A stretch of DNA of 64,000 nucleotides from Lentibacillus amyloliquefaciens (lineage in GTDB: Bacteria > Bacillota > Bacilli > Bacillales > Amphibacillaceae). The first letter of the stretch is position 1. Each line of letters begins with the position of its first letter. The stretch is from positions 3,286,001 to 3,350,000 of the forward strand of contig NZ_CP013862.1 of NCBI RefSeq assembly GCF_001307805.1, given 5' to 3'. This document shows, in pieces, positions 43,937 to 52,425 of this stretch. The notes beneath the pieces were generated by a model, which was given only the letters and a program-made list of their open reading frames with translations, was not told the origin of the DNA and did no database searches. The position numbers and the translations under genes were made by a program.

Positions 43937-44826
43937 AGAAAACACTATTTATTCTAATCACAATTTTATTTTCAATAGCCATGTATGGTTGCTCATCAAG
44001 TGGTGATACAGATAATGCAGGTGATACAGGAAGTGAGGACAAACCAACATTAACGTTTGGTGTCACAAACTGGACAAGTACCGTTCCACCAACGAAAATA
44101 GCTGGCAAAATCTTAGAAAACATGGGTTACAAAGTAGAAGAAACAAATGCCGATGCTGGCAGTGTTTATACGGGTATGTCAAATGGTGATATTGATATAT
44201 TTATGGATTCGTGGTTTCCGGCACAAAGACAATATATTGAAGAGTATTCTGATTCAATCGAAAGTATTGGCGTCAGTTATGACAATGCAAATTCCGGAAT
44301 GGTTGTTCCTAAGTATATGGAGGATATCAACGACGTTTCAGATTTAAAAGGCAATGAAGATTTAGTCAATAATGAAATGTTTGCCATTGGCGCGGGTGAT
44401 CCGGCCATGCAGGACATGAAAAAAGTTATCGATTTTTACAATTTGGATATTGAAATGACCAATTCCTCAGAAGCAGCTATGCTGGCAGCTGCTGAAGCAG
44501 AAATGGAAGAGGAAAACCCTGTTTTGTTTTATGGATGGCGTCCGCATTCAATGTTTGATAAATATGATTTAAAAATACTGACAAATAAAGAAGCAACAGA
44601 GGAGAAAGGACTGTTTGATGCGAGTACTATTAATGTGATTGCCAATAAAGGATTGGAAGAGAAAGCACCAGAGGCATTCCAGTTTTTAAGCAACTGGAGT
44701 ATATCCATGGAAGACATGGAACAAATGATAGCTGAAATTGATGGTGGTGCGAATCCCGATGAAGTCGCACAAGAGTGGATTGATAACAATCAAGATAAAA
44801 TTGAGGAAATGAAAAACGGCAATTAA
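43933..44826 (+). CDS. Glycine betaine/carnitine ABC transporter substrate-binding lipoprotein
   Basis: 297 residues of the OpuAC family. The signal peptide ends in lipobox MYGC (Cys at residue 20). The mature part shows the family start LTFGVTNWTSTVPPTKIAGKILENMGY, GDIDIFMDSWFPAQ and ENPVLFYGWRPHSMF, with Trp residues for binding quaternary ammonium compounds. TAGGAG precedes the ATG. A terminator follows, and carnitine catabolic genes lie 3 kb downstream, so carnitine or glycine betaine is a likely ligand (inference). As with the protein at 24644, no cognate permease or ATPase gene is next to it. Confidence 0.88.
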   Translation: MKKTLFILITILFSIAMYGCSSSGDTDNAGDTGSEDKPTLTFGVTNWTSTVPPTKIAGKILENMGYKVEETNADAGSVYTGMSNGDIDIFMDSWFPAQRQYIEEYSDSIESIGVSYDNANSGMVVPKYMEDINDVSDLKGNEDLVNNEMFAIGAGDPAMQDMKKVIDFYNLDIEMTNSSEAAMLAAAEAEMEEENPVLFYGWRPHSMFDKYDLKILTNKEATEEKGLFDASTINVIANKGLEEKAPEAFQFLSNWSISMEDMEQMIAEIDGGANPDEVAQEWIDNNQDKIEEMKNGN

Positions 44827-44870
44827 GTTTGTTTAATCAGATTTTCCATTTGCGTCATTCGGTCATGATA

Positions 44871-44905
44871 TGACGGTCAAGTGCTTTGCTTGACCGTCAG
44901 TTTCT
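44871..44905 (+). terminator. Terminator after the binding-protein gene
   Basis: TGACGGTCAAG, a 7-base loop and CTTGACCGTCA form a perfect 11-bp stem followed by GTTTCTTG. Confidence 0.78.
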
Positions 44906-44982
44906 TGACCCTGTAATGGAACGAATCTTTATTGATAATCAACTTTTATGATTAGACACAGACAAGAGAGGACCATGAAATC

Positions 44983-46719
44983 ATGAAAATAGCTAACGAT
45001 CCAATCATGTGGCAAGAACTCATCGAGGGAACGGAAGTCAGTGGCTTAACACAGAATTATATGTTCGCAGCTCCTGATAACGCTCAAGACCCTTCGACGG
45101 AATTTGAAGGTACTTTGAAGCTTGAGGGTACACAAATGGGTATGAACCCGGAGCCCGGCATGAACAACGTACGCGGTAAAGATATTACCTTTTTCCCGGA
45201 CGTGTCTTTAGAATTTTTTACTGTGGATGACAAACATCTGGTTCCTGTGACGCAGGATGTCATCCCAAATGGCACGTTGGAAAAAACAAAAAGCTACTGG
45301 GATATCATTGTTCAACCGGGGCGCGTTTGGCGTAACGTTGACCAGGATAACGGCTGGAATCGTGCGTCATTTCCATTTTCTCTCGTCAATCGCTTTGAAG
45401 GAGAAACGCATATTGGAATCGCTATGTTTCTTTATAAAGAAGATAACGTGTCACATGTCCGGTTTCAAATCGTTGCACAGACAGGTCCCTTCGATGTATC
45501 GGGCTATTTCAACGCCTGGGGGGTTACGAAGGCATCATATAAGCCGGGTGGAATTGATAACCTGGAGAATCATAAAAATGTTTATCGTCTTCATCTCGAA
45601 AACCGCTTTCCAACCGCACCGCTCAATGAATTAAAACAAAAGGTCGGGGACAATCATTTAGCGGCATTTAATGGGGCAACAAACAAAGCGGAGGAAGAAA
45701 ACGTTCTCCAGACCGGTCTACTCTATGAGGGAGTGCTCTATCGATCGCCTTGCCAGTTCGCTGCCGGTTCATTTCCATATGGCGATGACATTCGTTATGG
45801 TGTTTGGTCAGTGACTAAAAGTGCGAAGATGAACGTTGCGATGTTACGTTTAGCTGAGAAGTACGGGCGTGGCTTGCTTGATGAGAAGATCGCTGACTAT
45901 ATACAAATCCCGGAATCACAAAAAGAGTGGGATGATGTCACTTACCTGGATATGGCTAACATGGCTTCAGGACGCGGGGCCACCACTGATGATCCAACAT
46001 GCTATTTGTGTGATTACCACCGGTGGTATTTAGCGCCGTCAAAGAATGAAAAGGTTGCGGAAGCATTGGACTACCCACGGGTATGGGAGCCCGGAACGAT
46101 GTACAACTATCGTGATCAAGATGCATTCCTTCTTGGCGTTGCGCTTGAAGCGTACCTCAAGAGTAAGGAGGGGGAGGACGCCACTTTGGGGCAGATGCTT
46201 AAGAAAGAAGTATACGAACCAATTGGTATTTACTACGCACCAGGAAATGACACCATCGAGGGTAACGGCTCATCCGGGCACCCCAGAATGGATTTCGGTT
46301 ATCACGCGACACTGGATGACTTGGCTAAAATCGCTTTGCTTTATGAAAAGCGCGGTAACTGGAATGGCACCCAGATATTAAATCGCCAGTTGGTGGACAG
46401 CATATTGCCCAAACAAAATCCGTCTGATTTAGCCATTCCAAAGGGAGCGAAGAATGCGTTTGGACCTAAATATTATGCCATGAGTTGGCACATTGAGCCT
46501 TATCGAACATGTGAAGGACGTAAGCTTTACCTGCCAAATATGAAGGGGTATGGCGGCAATCTTGTTACGCTCATGCCCGGCCATGTGGTCGGGTTGCGAA
46601 TGGCAAACACCTTAACATTTTCGGATTGGAATGACTTTGAATCTACGGTGCCCCAGGCGAGAGTGGGGGAGCAGCTTGTATCTTTTTGCGAGGGTAGTGA
46701 CAAAAACGACAACGATTAG
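44983..46719 (+). CDS. Beta-lactamase-fold serine hydrolase with N-terminal beta domain
   Basis: 578 residues. The C-terminal 320 form a class C beta-lactamase/esterase-type domain: SxxK catalytic motif in WSVTKSAKMN (about residue 285), a YxN-like MYNYRDQD (about 378) and a late MKGYGGN segment in place of KTG. The N-terminal 230 residues (KDITFFPDVSLEFFTVDDKH, QPGRVWRNVDQDNGWNRASFPF) are beta-rich and not recognised. There is no signal peptide, so it is probably cytoplasmic. It lies between a carnitine/betaine-type binding protein and carnitine degradation genes; hydrolysis of an acylcarnitine or similar ester or amide is a reasonable guess but unproven. The start ATG 44983 has only a weak GAGAGGACC ahead of it. 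Confidence 0.82.
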   Translation: MKIANDPIMWQELIEGTEVSGLTQNYMFAAPDNAQDPSTEFEGTLKLEGTQMGMNPEPGMNNVRGKDITFFPDVSLEFFTVDDKHLVPVTQDVIPNGTLEKTKSYWDIIVQPGRVWRNVDQDNGWNRASFPFSLVNRFEGETHIGIAMFLYKEDNVSHVRFQIVAQTGPFDVSGYFNAWGVTKASYKPGGIDNLENHKNVYRLHLENRFPTAPLNELKQKVGDNHLAAFNGATNKAEEENVLQTGLLYEGVLYRSPCQFAAGSFPYGDDIRYGVWSVTKSAKMNVAMLRLAEKYGRGLLDEKIADYIQIPESQKEWDDVTYLDMANMASGRGATTDDPTCYLCDYHRWYLAPSKNEKVAEALDYPRVWEPGTMYNYRDQDAFLLGVALEAYLKSKEGEDATLGQMLKKEVYEPIGIYYAPGNDTIEGNGSSGHPRMDFGYHATLDDLAKIALLYEKRGNWNGTQILNRQLVDSILPKQNPSDLAIPKGAKNAFGPKYYAMSWHIEPYRTCEGRKLYLPNMKGYGGNLVTLMPGHVVGLRMANTLTFSDWNDFESTVPQARVGEQLVSFCEGSDKNDND

Positions 46720-46805
46720 TGCGTTTGCTGCAGCCCAGGAATTTGGGACAAAAGCAATTTATTAAAGAAGAATCCGAACTAACAAAAAATTGAGGTTAGT
46801 GCATA

Positions 46806-46934
46806 TAACCCGCTCCGGAAATATACTTCGCTTTCCACGGGCGGCTGGTGAGCCTCCTCGAACTCCGTTCTGCGGGGTCTCACCTATGCCTTTGTTCCCG
46901 TAGGAGTCTTCGTATATTTCCTCCGCTGAAGCAA
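46806..46934. repeat. Long palindromic intergenic repeat of Bacillaceae type
   Basis: About 130 bases whose ends are inverted: CCGGAAATATAC...TCG at the left and CGTATATTTCCTCCG at the right, with an inner GGTGAGCCTCCTCG / GCGGGGTCTCACC pair. I recall very similar sequences scattered in many Bacillaceae genomes. No coding content. Confidence 0.75.
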
Positions 46935-47043
46935 TTTATTGTTCGTCTTTAGATTTGATCGTTTTAGTTATGTCCCAGAAGCCTAACGGAATGAACAAAA
47001 AACAACATAAACTATGTTGCGAACTTAGCCTTTGTTCCCCTGC

Positions 47044-47077
47044 AATCAGTGGGGGAAGAAAGAACCTCCCACTGATT
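47044..47077. repeat. AATCAGTGGG hairpin (59525 family)
   Basis: AATCAGTGGGGG, an A-rich loop and CCTCCCACTGATT: the same stem as at 59525-59556 with a different loop. Confidence 0.6.
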
Positions 47078-47211
47078 CACTTGATAAGAATTATATGTCA
47101 TATACGCCTGTTTTCGTCGGATTATTCGATTATAGACAGTCACAGGCTGTTTCGGTTTTGGGAAATAGTGTGATAGGCTTCAGTCAAGATGGTTGGAAAA
47201 GGATGGTCGGA

Positions 47212-47769
47212 ATGGAAAATAATACTGAACGAATTGATGAAGTCAGGACGCAATTCATTGAGAAAATAACAGACAATATGAATGCCTTTGGTGCTCCTAA
47301 AAGTGTCGGCCTTGTTCTTGGAATCATTTATATGAACCGGGAGCCGATGACGCTGGATGAGTTGTCCGTTGAAACAGGGATGAGCAAAACACGGATGAGT
47401 CAGGTTGTCCGGGAAATGATTGAGATGAATATCACTGAACGTGTTTTTAAAAAAGGTGTCCGGAAAGATCTGTACCAAGTTGAAGAAGATTATTATCAGA
47501 CGTTCATCTCACTCTTTACATCCACTTGGCAAAAGGCCATTAACCGGAGCCGTCACTTTGAACAGCGTCTGAAGAAGAAACTGGACGAGCTTCAAAATCA
47601 GCCGGATTTGACGGAAGCGGATGAACAAGCGATTAATAATTTGCTGGCAGAACTTCATGAATGGAAGGAATATTATGATTGGATACGCCGTGTAGCTCAC
47701 TTTTTTGAAAGCGGCGAAATATTTGAGCATGTACCTAAGAAACGAACAGGAGGAGATTTAAATGAGTAA
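47212..47769 (+). CDS. GbsR/MarR-family transcriptional regulator
   Basis: 185 residues with a winged-helix DNA-binding domain: MTLDELSVETGMSKTRMSQVVREM holds the recognition helix (about residues 46-69). The rest is a helical dimerisation region with EWKEYYDWIRRVAHFFESGE. GbsR proteins are known to sense choline or related compounds and repress glycine betaine synthesis and uptake genes in Bacillus. ATG 47212 is preferred over the long frame from 47032, which crosses a repeat hairpin; AAAAGGATGG lies 8 bases upstream. It overlaps the next gene by 8 bases and should control the carnitine operon, with carnitine or glycine betaine as the likely signal. Confidence 0.9.
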   Translation: MENNTERIDEVRTQFIEKITDNMNAFGAPKSVGLVLGIIYMNREPMTLDELSVETGMSKTRMSQVVREMIEMNITERVFKKGVRKDLYQVEEDYYQTFISLFTSTWQKAINRSRHFEQRLKKKLDELQNQPDLTEADEQAINNLLAELHEWKEYYDWIRRVAHFFESGEIFEHVPKKRTGGDLNE

Positions 47770-48655
47770 AAAGATAATTCTTTCAGCAGCGTTGACGGGC
47801 GCAGGAGATACGACATCCAAAAATCCGGATGTTCCGGTAACGCCAAAAGAGATTGCAGACTCGGCTATTAAGGCAGCGAAGGCCGGGGCTACGATTGCCC
47901 ACATTCATGTGCGTGACCCTGAGACAGGCGGGTTGAGCCATGATGTCAATTTGTTTCGTGAGACAGTCGAGCGAATCCGTGAATCAGACACAGATGTCAT
48001 TATTAATATCACGTCAGGTGGCGGCGGTGACTGGGTTCCGAGTGAAGACGATCCGACAAGAGGCGGTGAAGGAACAGATATCCAGACACCGGAAGAGCGT
48101 CACGAGCCGGTTGGAGAGCTTCTTCCGGAAATGTGCACGTTGGACTGCGGCAGTACCAACTTTGGCAATATGCTGTATGTCAGCCCGACAGACTGGCTCC
48201 GCCGGCAGGCTAAGCTCGTCCAGGAAAGCGGCGTCAAACCGGAATTGGAATGCTTTGACACAGGCCATGTGCGTTTTGCGAATCAATTGATTAACGAAGG
48301 CTTGATTGACGGTGACCCGCTGTATCAATTCTGTCTTGGTATCCCGTGGGGAGCGGCAGCTGATGCTGAAACGCTGTCTTATTTGAAGAGTCGTATCCCG
48401 GAAAACGGCAGATGGGCAGCTTTTGGAATCGGCCGGATGCAAATGCCAATTGTTGCCGAATCGATACTTCAGGGCGGTAATATCCGTGTCGGCCTTGAAG
48501 ACAACATGTACTTGAAAAAAGGCCAGCTGGCAACAAATGAACAGCTCGTTGACAAGGCTGCCGGTATTGTTGAAACCCTTGGATCCGATATTATGACACC
48601 AGCGGAAGCACGGGAAGAATTGAACTTACTAAACCCATACGGAAAGGAAGACTAA
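47762..48655 (+). CDS. BKACE-family 3-dehydrocarnitine cleavage enzyme
   Basis: 297 residues of the beta-keto acid cleavage enzyme family (DUF849, KCE-like TIM barrel). The zinc-binding HIHVRDPETGGLSHD lies near residue 46; NITSGGGGDWVPSEDDPTR, ECFDTGHVRF and LGIPWGAAADAETL follow. With a carnitine dehydrogenase and a thioesterase downstream, the known reaction is 3-dehydrocarnitine plus acetyl-CoA giving betainyl-CoA and acetoacetate. GGAGGAG precedes ATG 47762. The substrate comes from gene context and agrees with described carnitine operons. Confidence 0.92.
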   Translation: MSKKIILSAALTGAGDTTSKNPDVPVTPKEIADSAIKAAKAGATIAHIHVRDPETGGLSHDVNLFRETVERIRESDTDVIINITSGGGGDWVPSEDDPTRGGEGTDIQTPEERHEPVGELLPEMCTLDCGSTNFGNMLYVSPTDWLRRQAKLVQESGVKPELECFDTGHVRFANQLINEGLIDGDPLYQFCLGIPWGAAADAETLSYLKSRIPENGRWAAFGIGRMQMPIVAESILQGGNIRVGLEDNMYLKKGQLATNEQLVDKAAGIVETLGSDIMTPAEAREELNLLNPYGKED

Positions 48656-48656
48656 C

Positions 48657-49625
48657 ATGACGACAGCACCATCGATTAACCAAGTGACCGTTGTCGGGAC
48701 AGGTGTCATCGGCAACGGCTGGATCACACGATTTTTGGCCAATGGCTTCCGTGTGGTTGCATCAGACCCTGATCCGGAGGCTGAGGCACGCACACGTGAC
48801 GCGGTAGAACGTGCGTGGCCGTCCATGGAAAAAATGGGATTGGAAGAAGGGGCTTCACGGGATAATCTTTCGTTTGAGCCAGACCTGGCCAAAGCACTGG
48901 CTGAAGCCGATTTCATCCAGGAAAATGTTCCGGAACGCGAGGAACTAAAGCGCGGTGTGATTGCATCAATTGATAAATATGCCCCGAAAGAAGCGGTGAT
49001 TGGCTCCAGTACATCCGGTATTCTGCCCAGTACATTGCAGGCGGATTGTGCGCATCATCCGGAACGCGTGATCGTAGCGCATCCGTTTAACCCTGTTTAC
49101 CTCATGCCGCTTGTGGAGCTTGTGGGCGGTGAGAATACCGATGATCGTTTTGTGGAAAAGGCTAGACAATTTTACGAACAAATGGATATGAAACCGCTCG
49201 TTGTTCGCCAGGAAATTGAAGGACATATTGCCGACCGGCTCATGGAAGCAATCTGGCGCGAATCACTGCACATCGTCAATGATGGTGCAGCAACAACCGA
49301 GGAAGTTGACGCCTCAATCGTGTATGGACCGGGTCTGCGCTGGGCACTGATGGGACCATTTATGACGTTGCATATGGGCGGCGGAAAACAAGGAATGCGC
49401 CATCTTCTGGAACAATTTGGTCCAGCTCTGAAACTGCCATGGACCAAGCTGGAAGCACCGGAATTGACTGATGAGTTGTCAGAAAAAATCGTGACCGGCT
49501 CTGAAGCGCAGACCGGTGATGTGGAGATGGAAAAACTGGAGGAACGCCGGGATGCGTTTTTAATTGAACTCCAGCAGCTGTTGGAAAAATACTGGCCAAG
49601 TGCCAATTTATCAGGAAGTATGTAA
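48657..49625 (+). CDS. L-carnitine dehydrogenase (3-hydroxyacyl-CoA dehydrogenase family)
   Basis: 322 residues. The NAD motif VVGTGVIGNGWITRFLANGF lies at about residues 10-29, with the family blocks FIQENVPEREELK, IGSSTSGILPS and HPFNPVYLMPLVELVGG (catalytic His). L-carnitine dehydrogenases are known members of this family that oxidise the free 3-hydroxy acid without CoA. The order BKACE, dehydrogenase, thioesterase matches carnitine operons. It starts one base after the BKACE stop, with GGAAAGGAAG ahead. Confidence 0.92.
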   Translation: MTTAPSINQVTVVGTGVIGNGWITRFLANGFRVVASDPDPEAEARTRDAVERAWPSMEKMGLEEGASRDNLSFEPDLAKALAEADFIQENVPEREELKRGVIASIDKYAPKEAVIGSSTSGILPSTLQADCAHHPERVIVAHPFNPVYLMPLVELVGGENTDDRFVEKARQFYEQMDMKPLVVRQEIEGHIADRLMEAIWRESLHIVNDGAATTEEVDASIVYGPGLRWALMGPFMTLHMGGGKQGMRHLLEQFGPALKLPWTKLEAPELTDELSEKIVTGSEAQTGDVEMEKLEERRDAFLIELQQLLEKYWPSANLSGSM

Positions 49626-49659
49626 GTTTAATCAGATAGTGAGCGAAAGGAGGACTCCA

Positions 49660-50130
49660 ATGAGCAATGCTAAAGTAATTATTCAGCATGAGGTGCCTGA
49701 GGAATGGATTGATTATAATGGACATATGAATGATGCCGAATATTTCCGTGCTTTCAGCTGGGGTGTTGACTACTTCATGAATTTGATCGGCATGACAGAT
49801 GAATTTCGCGAACAACATAGGTATACCATTTATACAATGGAAGCTCATGTTTGTTATCTGGATGAAATGAAACTGGGTGAACCGTTTGAAGTCCACATGC
49901 AGATGATTGATTATGATGCCAAGCGCACCCATGTATTCTATGAGCTGTTCGGTGATAACGGCAAACGTGCTGCAACAAGTGAACAAATGCTGATGGGTGT
50001 CGATCAGAAAAGTGGACGGGCGGCACCATTCCCGGAAGACGTGTTCGCAAAAGTACAAGCGCTTGCTGAAAATCATACACCGGCAGAAAAGCCGAAAGAA
50101 GCCGGCCGTGTGATCGGGATTAAACGTTAG
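49660..50130 (+). CDS. Hotdog-fold thioesterase (betainyl-CoA thioesterase)
   Basis: 156 residues of the 4-hydroxybenzoyl-CoA thioesterase-like hotdog family, with the N-terminal WIDYNGHMNDAEYFRAFSWG (catalytic-region Asp and Asn) and MEAHVCYLDEMKLGEPF. In carnitine clusters this enzyme hydrolyses betainyl-CoA to glycine betaine and CoA, the last step. AAAGGAGG lies right before ATG 49660; the longer frame from 49564 overlaps the dehydrogenase gene and is rejected. A 13-bp inverted repeat follows the operon. Confidence 0.9.
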   Translation: MSNAKVIIQHEVPEEWIDYNGHMNDAEYFRAFSWGVDYFMNLIGMTDEFREQHRYTIYTMEAHVCYLDEMKLGEPFEVHMQMIDYDAKRTHVFYELFGDNGKRAATSEQMLMGVDQKSGRAAPFPEDVFAKVQALAENHTPAEKPKEAGRVIGIKR

Positions 50131-50154
50131 GGGGGTCTGTCCCCGCTTAGTAAA

Positions 50155-50196
50155 TCAGTCCCTCATCTGTAACGTATTACCGTGATGAGGGACTGA
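50155..50196. terminator. 13-bp hairpin after the carnitine operon
   Basis: TCAGTCCCTCATC and GATGAGGGACTGA with a 16-base loop. It is preceded by GGGGGGTCTGTCCCC, a partial copy of the GGGGACTGTCCCC palindrome. No T-run, so it is a terminator or a repeat. Confidence 0.55.
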
Positions 50197-50312
50197 CCCA
50201 TTCTTGTCCTTGCCGGGACGCATTTTTCTTCATGAGGGACAATTTCGTCCCGATTAATCAAATAAAACGTGCTATCCTTTTTTAGATAACAATGGCTTCG
50301 CTTTATTCCTTT

Positions 50313-51767
50313 TTACCCCTGGGTCATGTTCAAGACGGTTACTTTCTCACGTGTCATCGATTCAATGCTCTTGCGAATGCCTTGCCCCCCAACTCCTGAA
50401 CTTTTAACACCAAGAAATGGAAAATGATCAGGGCCGCGCTCAGTTTTACCGTTAATTTGCACGGATCCAACTTCCAATTCATTGCCAATCTGGATCGCCT
50501 GTTCCATATTTTTTGTGAAAATGCTTGCTTGAAGTCCGTACTCCGATTCGTTTGCGATGTTGATTGCTTCATCCACGCTCTCCACGCGTATCACCGGAAT
50601 CACCGGTCCGAACGGTTCCTCCCAGGCAATCTGCATATCCTTTGTAACGCTATCAAGCAATGTCGGATAAATCAAGTTTCCTTCGCGTTGATTGCCGCTT
50701 GCCACTTCGGCTCCTTTTTCAACCGCATCGTCGATTAATCCGGTAACATAATCGGCCGCTTTGCTGTTGATCAGCGGCGTAACATCGGCACTATCTTCAG
50801 GAGCGCCAACTTTCAAACCGTTCATCTTTTCCTTAATTTTTGCAACAAGCTCATCTGCCTTTTCATCCTGGACAAGGACACGTTTAATCGCTGTACAGCG
50901 TTGACCGGAATAGGAGAATCCGCCGCTTGCGATATCGGCTGCTGCTTTGTCAAGATCAGCATCTTCAAGAACTATGGCCGGATCTTTGCCGCCGAGCTCA
51001 AGAATGAGAGGAACCATTGACGCCTTTTGAGAAATGGATTTACCGGTTTGGGAACCGCCTGTAAAATTAATCAGATCAATCAGGGGGTGTGTAATTAAGT
51101 GGTCACCTATTTCCGCCCCTTTTCCTGTCACAAGATTGACGAGACCTGATGGAAGCCCTGCCTTGTCGAGTGCTTCAATCATAAGTGTTCCGCTGATCGC
51201 CCCTTGTGTCGCAGGCTTGAAAACGACCGCATTTCCGCCGATCAGCGCCGGTGCAATTTTCGCTGCCGACAAATTGACGGGATAATTGAACGGTGAAATG
51301 GCGAGAACGACGCCAATAGGATTCCGATTCACCAGTGCAAACTTATTGGCACTCCCTGCGTTGAAGCTGCCGCCGTTAATTAATTCACCGTGCAGTCTTT
51401 TTCCTTCTTCGGCTGTATATTTGATGAAATCGGCTGTTCGGACAACTTCCTTTTCTGCTGAGGAAAGCCCTTTTCCTGCTTCCTTCATGATCGCCTCTGC
51501 AATCTCATCTTTCATCAGAAGCAGCTGATCCGCCCAGGAATGAAGGACCTGCGCACGTTCATCGAAAGATTTCCGGGCCCAATTCTTCTGGGCTTCGTTC
51601 GCCCCTGATATGGCAGCATTGACTTCACTTTCCGTCATCGCCTGCACTGCCCCCGGGGTTTCAGCGCCGGATGGGGATTCGATCTCAATTGTCCTTTCCG
51701 AAGTGGTGTTTTGCCACTCTCCGTTTAACAAAAATGGGTATGCCTTGATAGTCTCTACTTCACTCAT
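50313..51767 (-). CDS. gapN: NADP-dependent glyceraldehyde-3-phosphate dehydrogenase (GapN)
   Basis: 484 residues of the ALDH superfamily, closest in pattern to non-phosphorylating GapN: GKGLSSAEKEVVRTADFI, VLAISPFNYPVNLSAAKIAPAL, ELGGKDPAIVLEDADLD, the catalytic Cys in YSGQRCTAIKRVLV, and the GapN-like QINGKTERGPDHFPFLGVKSSG near the end. GapN oxidises glyceraldehyde 3-phosphate directly to 3-phosphoglycerate with NADP+, supplying NADPH. The start ATG 51767 lies 8 bases after AAAGGA; the longer frame from 51785 contains this site. It stands alone on the minus strand. Confidence 0.9.
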   Translation of the reverse strand: MSEVETIKAYPFLLNGEWQNTTSERTIEIESPSGAETPGAVQAMTESEVNAAISGANEAQKNWARKSFDERAQVLHSWADQLLLMKDEIAEAIMKEAGKGLSSAEKEVVRTADFIKYTAEEGKRLHGELINGGSFNAGSANKFALVNRNPIGVVLAISPFNYPVNLSAAKIAPALIGGNAVVFKPATQGAISGTLMIEALDKAGLPSGLVNLVTGKGAEIGDHLITHPLIDLINFTGGSQTGKSISQKASMVPLILELGGKDPAIVLEDADLDKAAADIASGGFSYSGQRCTAIKRVLVQDEKADELVAKIKEKMNGLKVGAPEDSADVTPLINSKAADYVTGLIDDAVEKGAEVASGNQREGNLIYPTLLDSVTKDMQIAWEEPFGPVIPVIRVESVDEAINIANESEYGLQASIFTKNMEQAIQIGNELEVGSVQINGKTERGPDHFPFLGVKSSGVGGQGIRKSIESMTREKVTVLNMTQG

Positions 51768-52069
51768 TGCATCAATCCTTTCCATTTATTTTTTAAATCT
51801 AAGAGGCATGTTTTTCATCATACGTCAGAAAGCGCTAACAAATCAACAGAAAAATTGGAAATAAATGAATTTTTTAAAAATAGAAGGTGTCAATTGTCAC
51901 GTTGTGGCGAAAGAACTATTAGGTTTGAGTACCTGTCACGGAGCGGCCGACAAGACTGAGAAACTAATAAAAAGAAAAAGAGTGTCACTCTCAGCGTGAA
52001 ACATGCTGGGCAGGGATTTATCTTGATGCGAGCGGTAGGTGTATCAAGTAGCGTGAAAAATCGTTCAAC
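51768..52069. other. Spacer and leader of array 5
   Basis: No gene. From about 51985 the sequence (CAGCGTGAAACATGCTGGGC, AGGGATTTATCTTGATGCGA, GCGGTAGGTGTAT) matches the stretch ahead of array 6 at 57533-57615. Confidence 0.55.
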
Positions 52070-52216
52070 ATGGGCGGGAGCGCGGAAACATGGGCTGGAA
52101 TCCGTCAACATGGGCCGGAGCACAGAAACATCGGCGGGAAATCATCAACATGGGCCGGAACGATCATGATATGGGCGGGAGCGTGGAAACATGGGCGCGA
52201 CAGAAGAAACATGGGC
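52070..52216 (+). repeat. ATGGGC array 5 (8 units)
   Basis: Cores start at 52070, 52090, 52110, 52130 (mutated ATCGGC), 52150, 52171, 52191 and 52211. It is collinear with array 6: shared unit order, including the mutated fourth unit, shows the two arose by duplication of a whole array. Confidence 0.87.
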
Positions 52217-52220
52217 CTGG

Positions 52221-52425
52221 TTTGGATAAAACTGGTGGCTTTTTGTGATTGAGAAAGAATATATTCATTTGTTCAAAGCAACATGTAACGGGAATATTAT
52301 ACGGTTTAATACCCTCCAAACTTCCGCACATCCCTGTCTGCTCCAGTTGTGGTTCGGTAGGTAAGAATTGATGTCTCGGCAGCAACAAAGCCACCAACAT
52401 GAATTTTGCCGACATCACAAATCGC
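52221..52425. other. Spacer with repeat tail
   Basis: 52229-52276 (GGTGGCTTTTTGTGATTGAG, AAAGAATATATTCATTTGTT) matches the tail of the dispersed repeat at 42585-42630. The rest to 52425 shows no gene I can support; a minus-strand frame there mixes repeat sequence with unrecognised residues. Confidence 0.45.
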
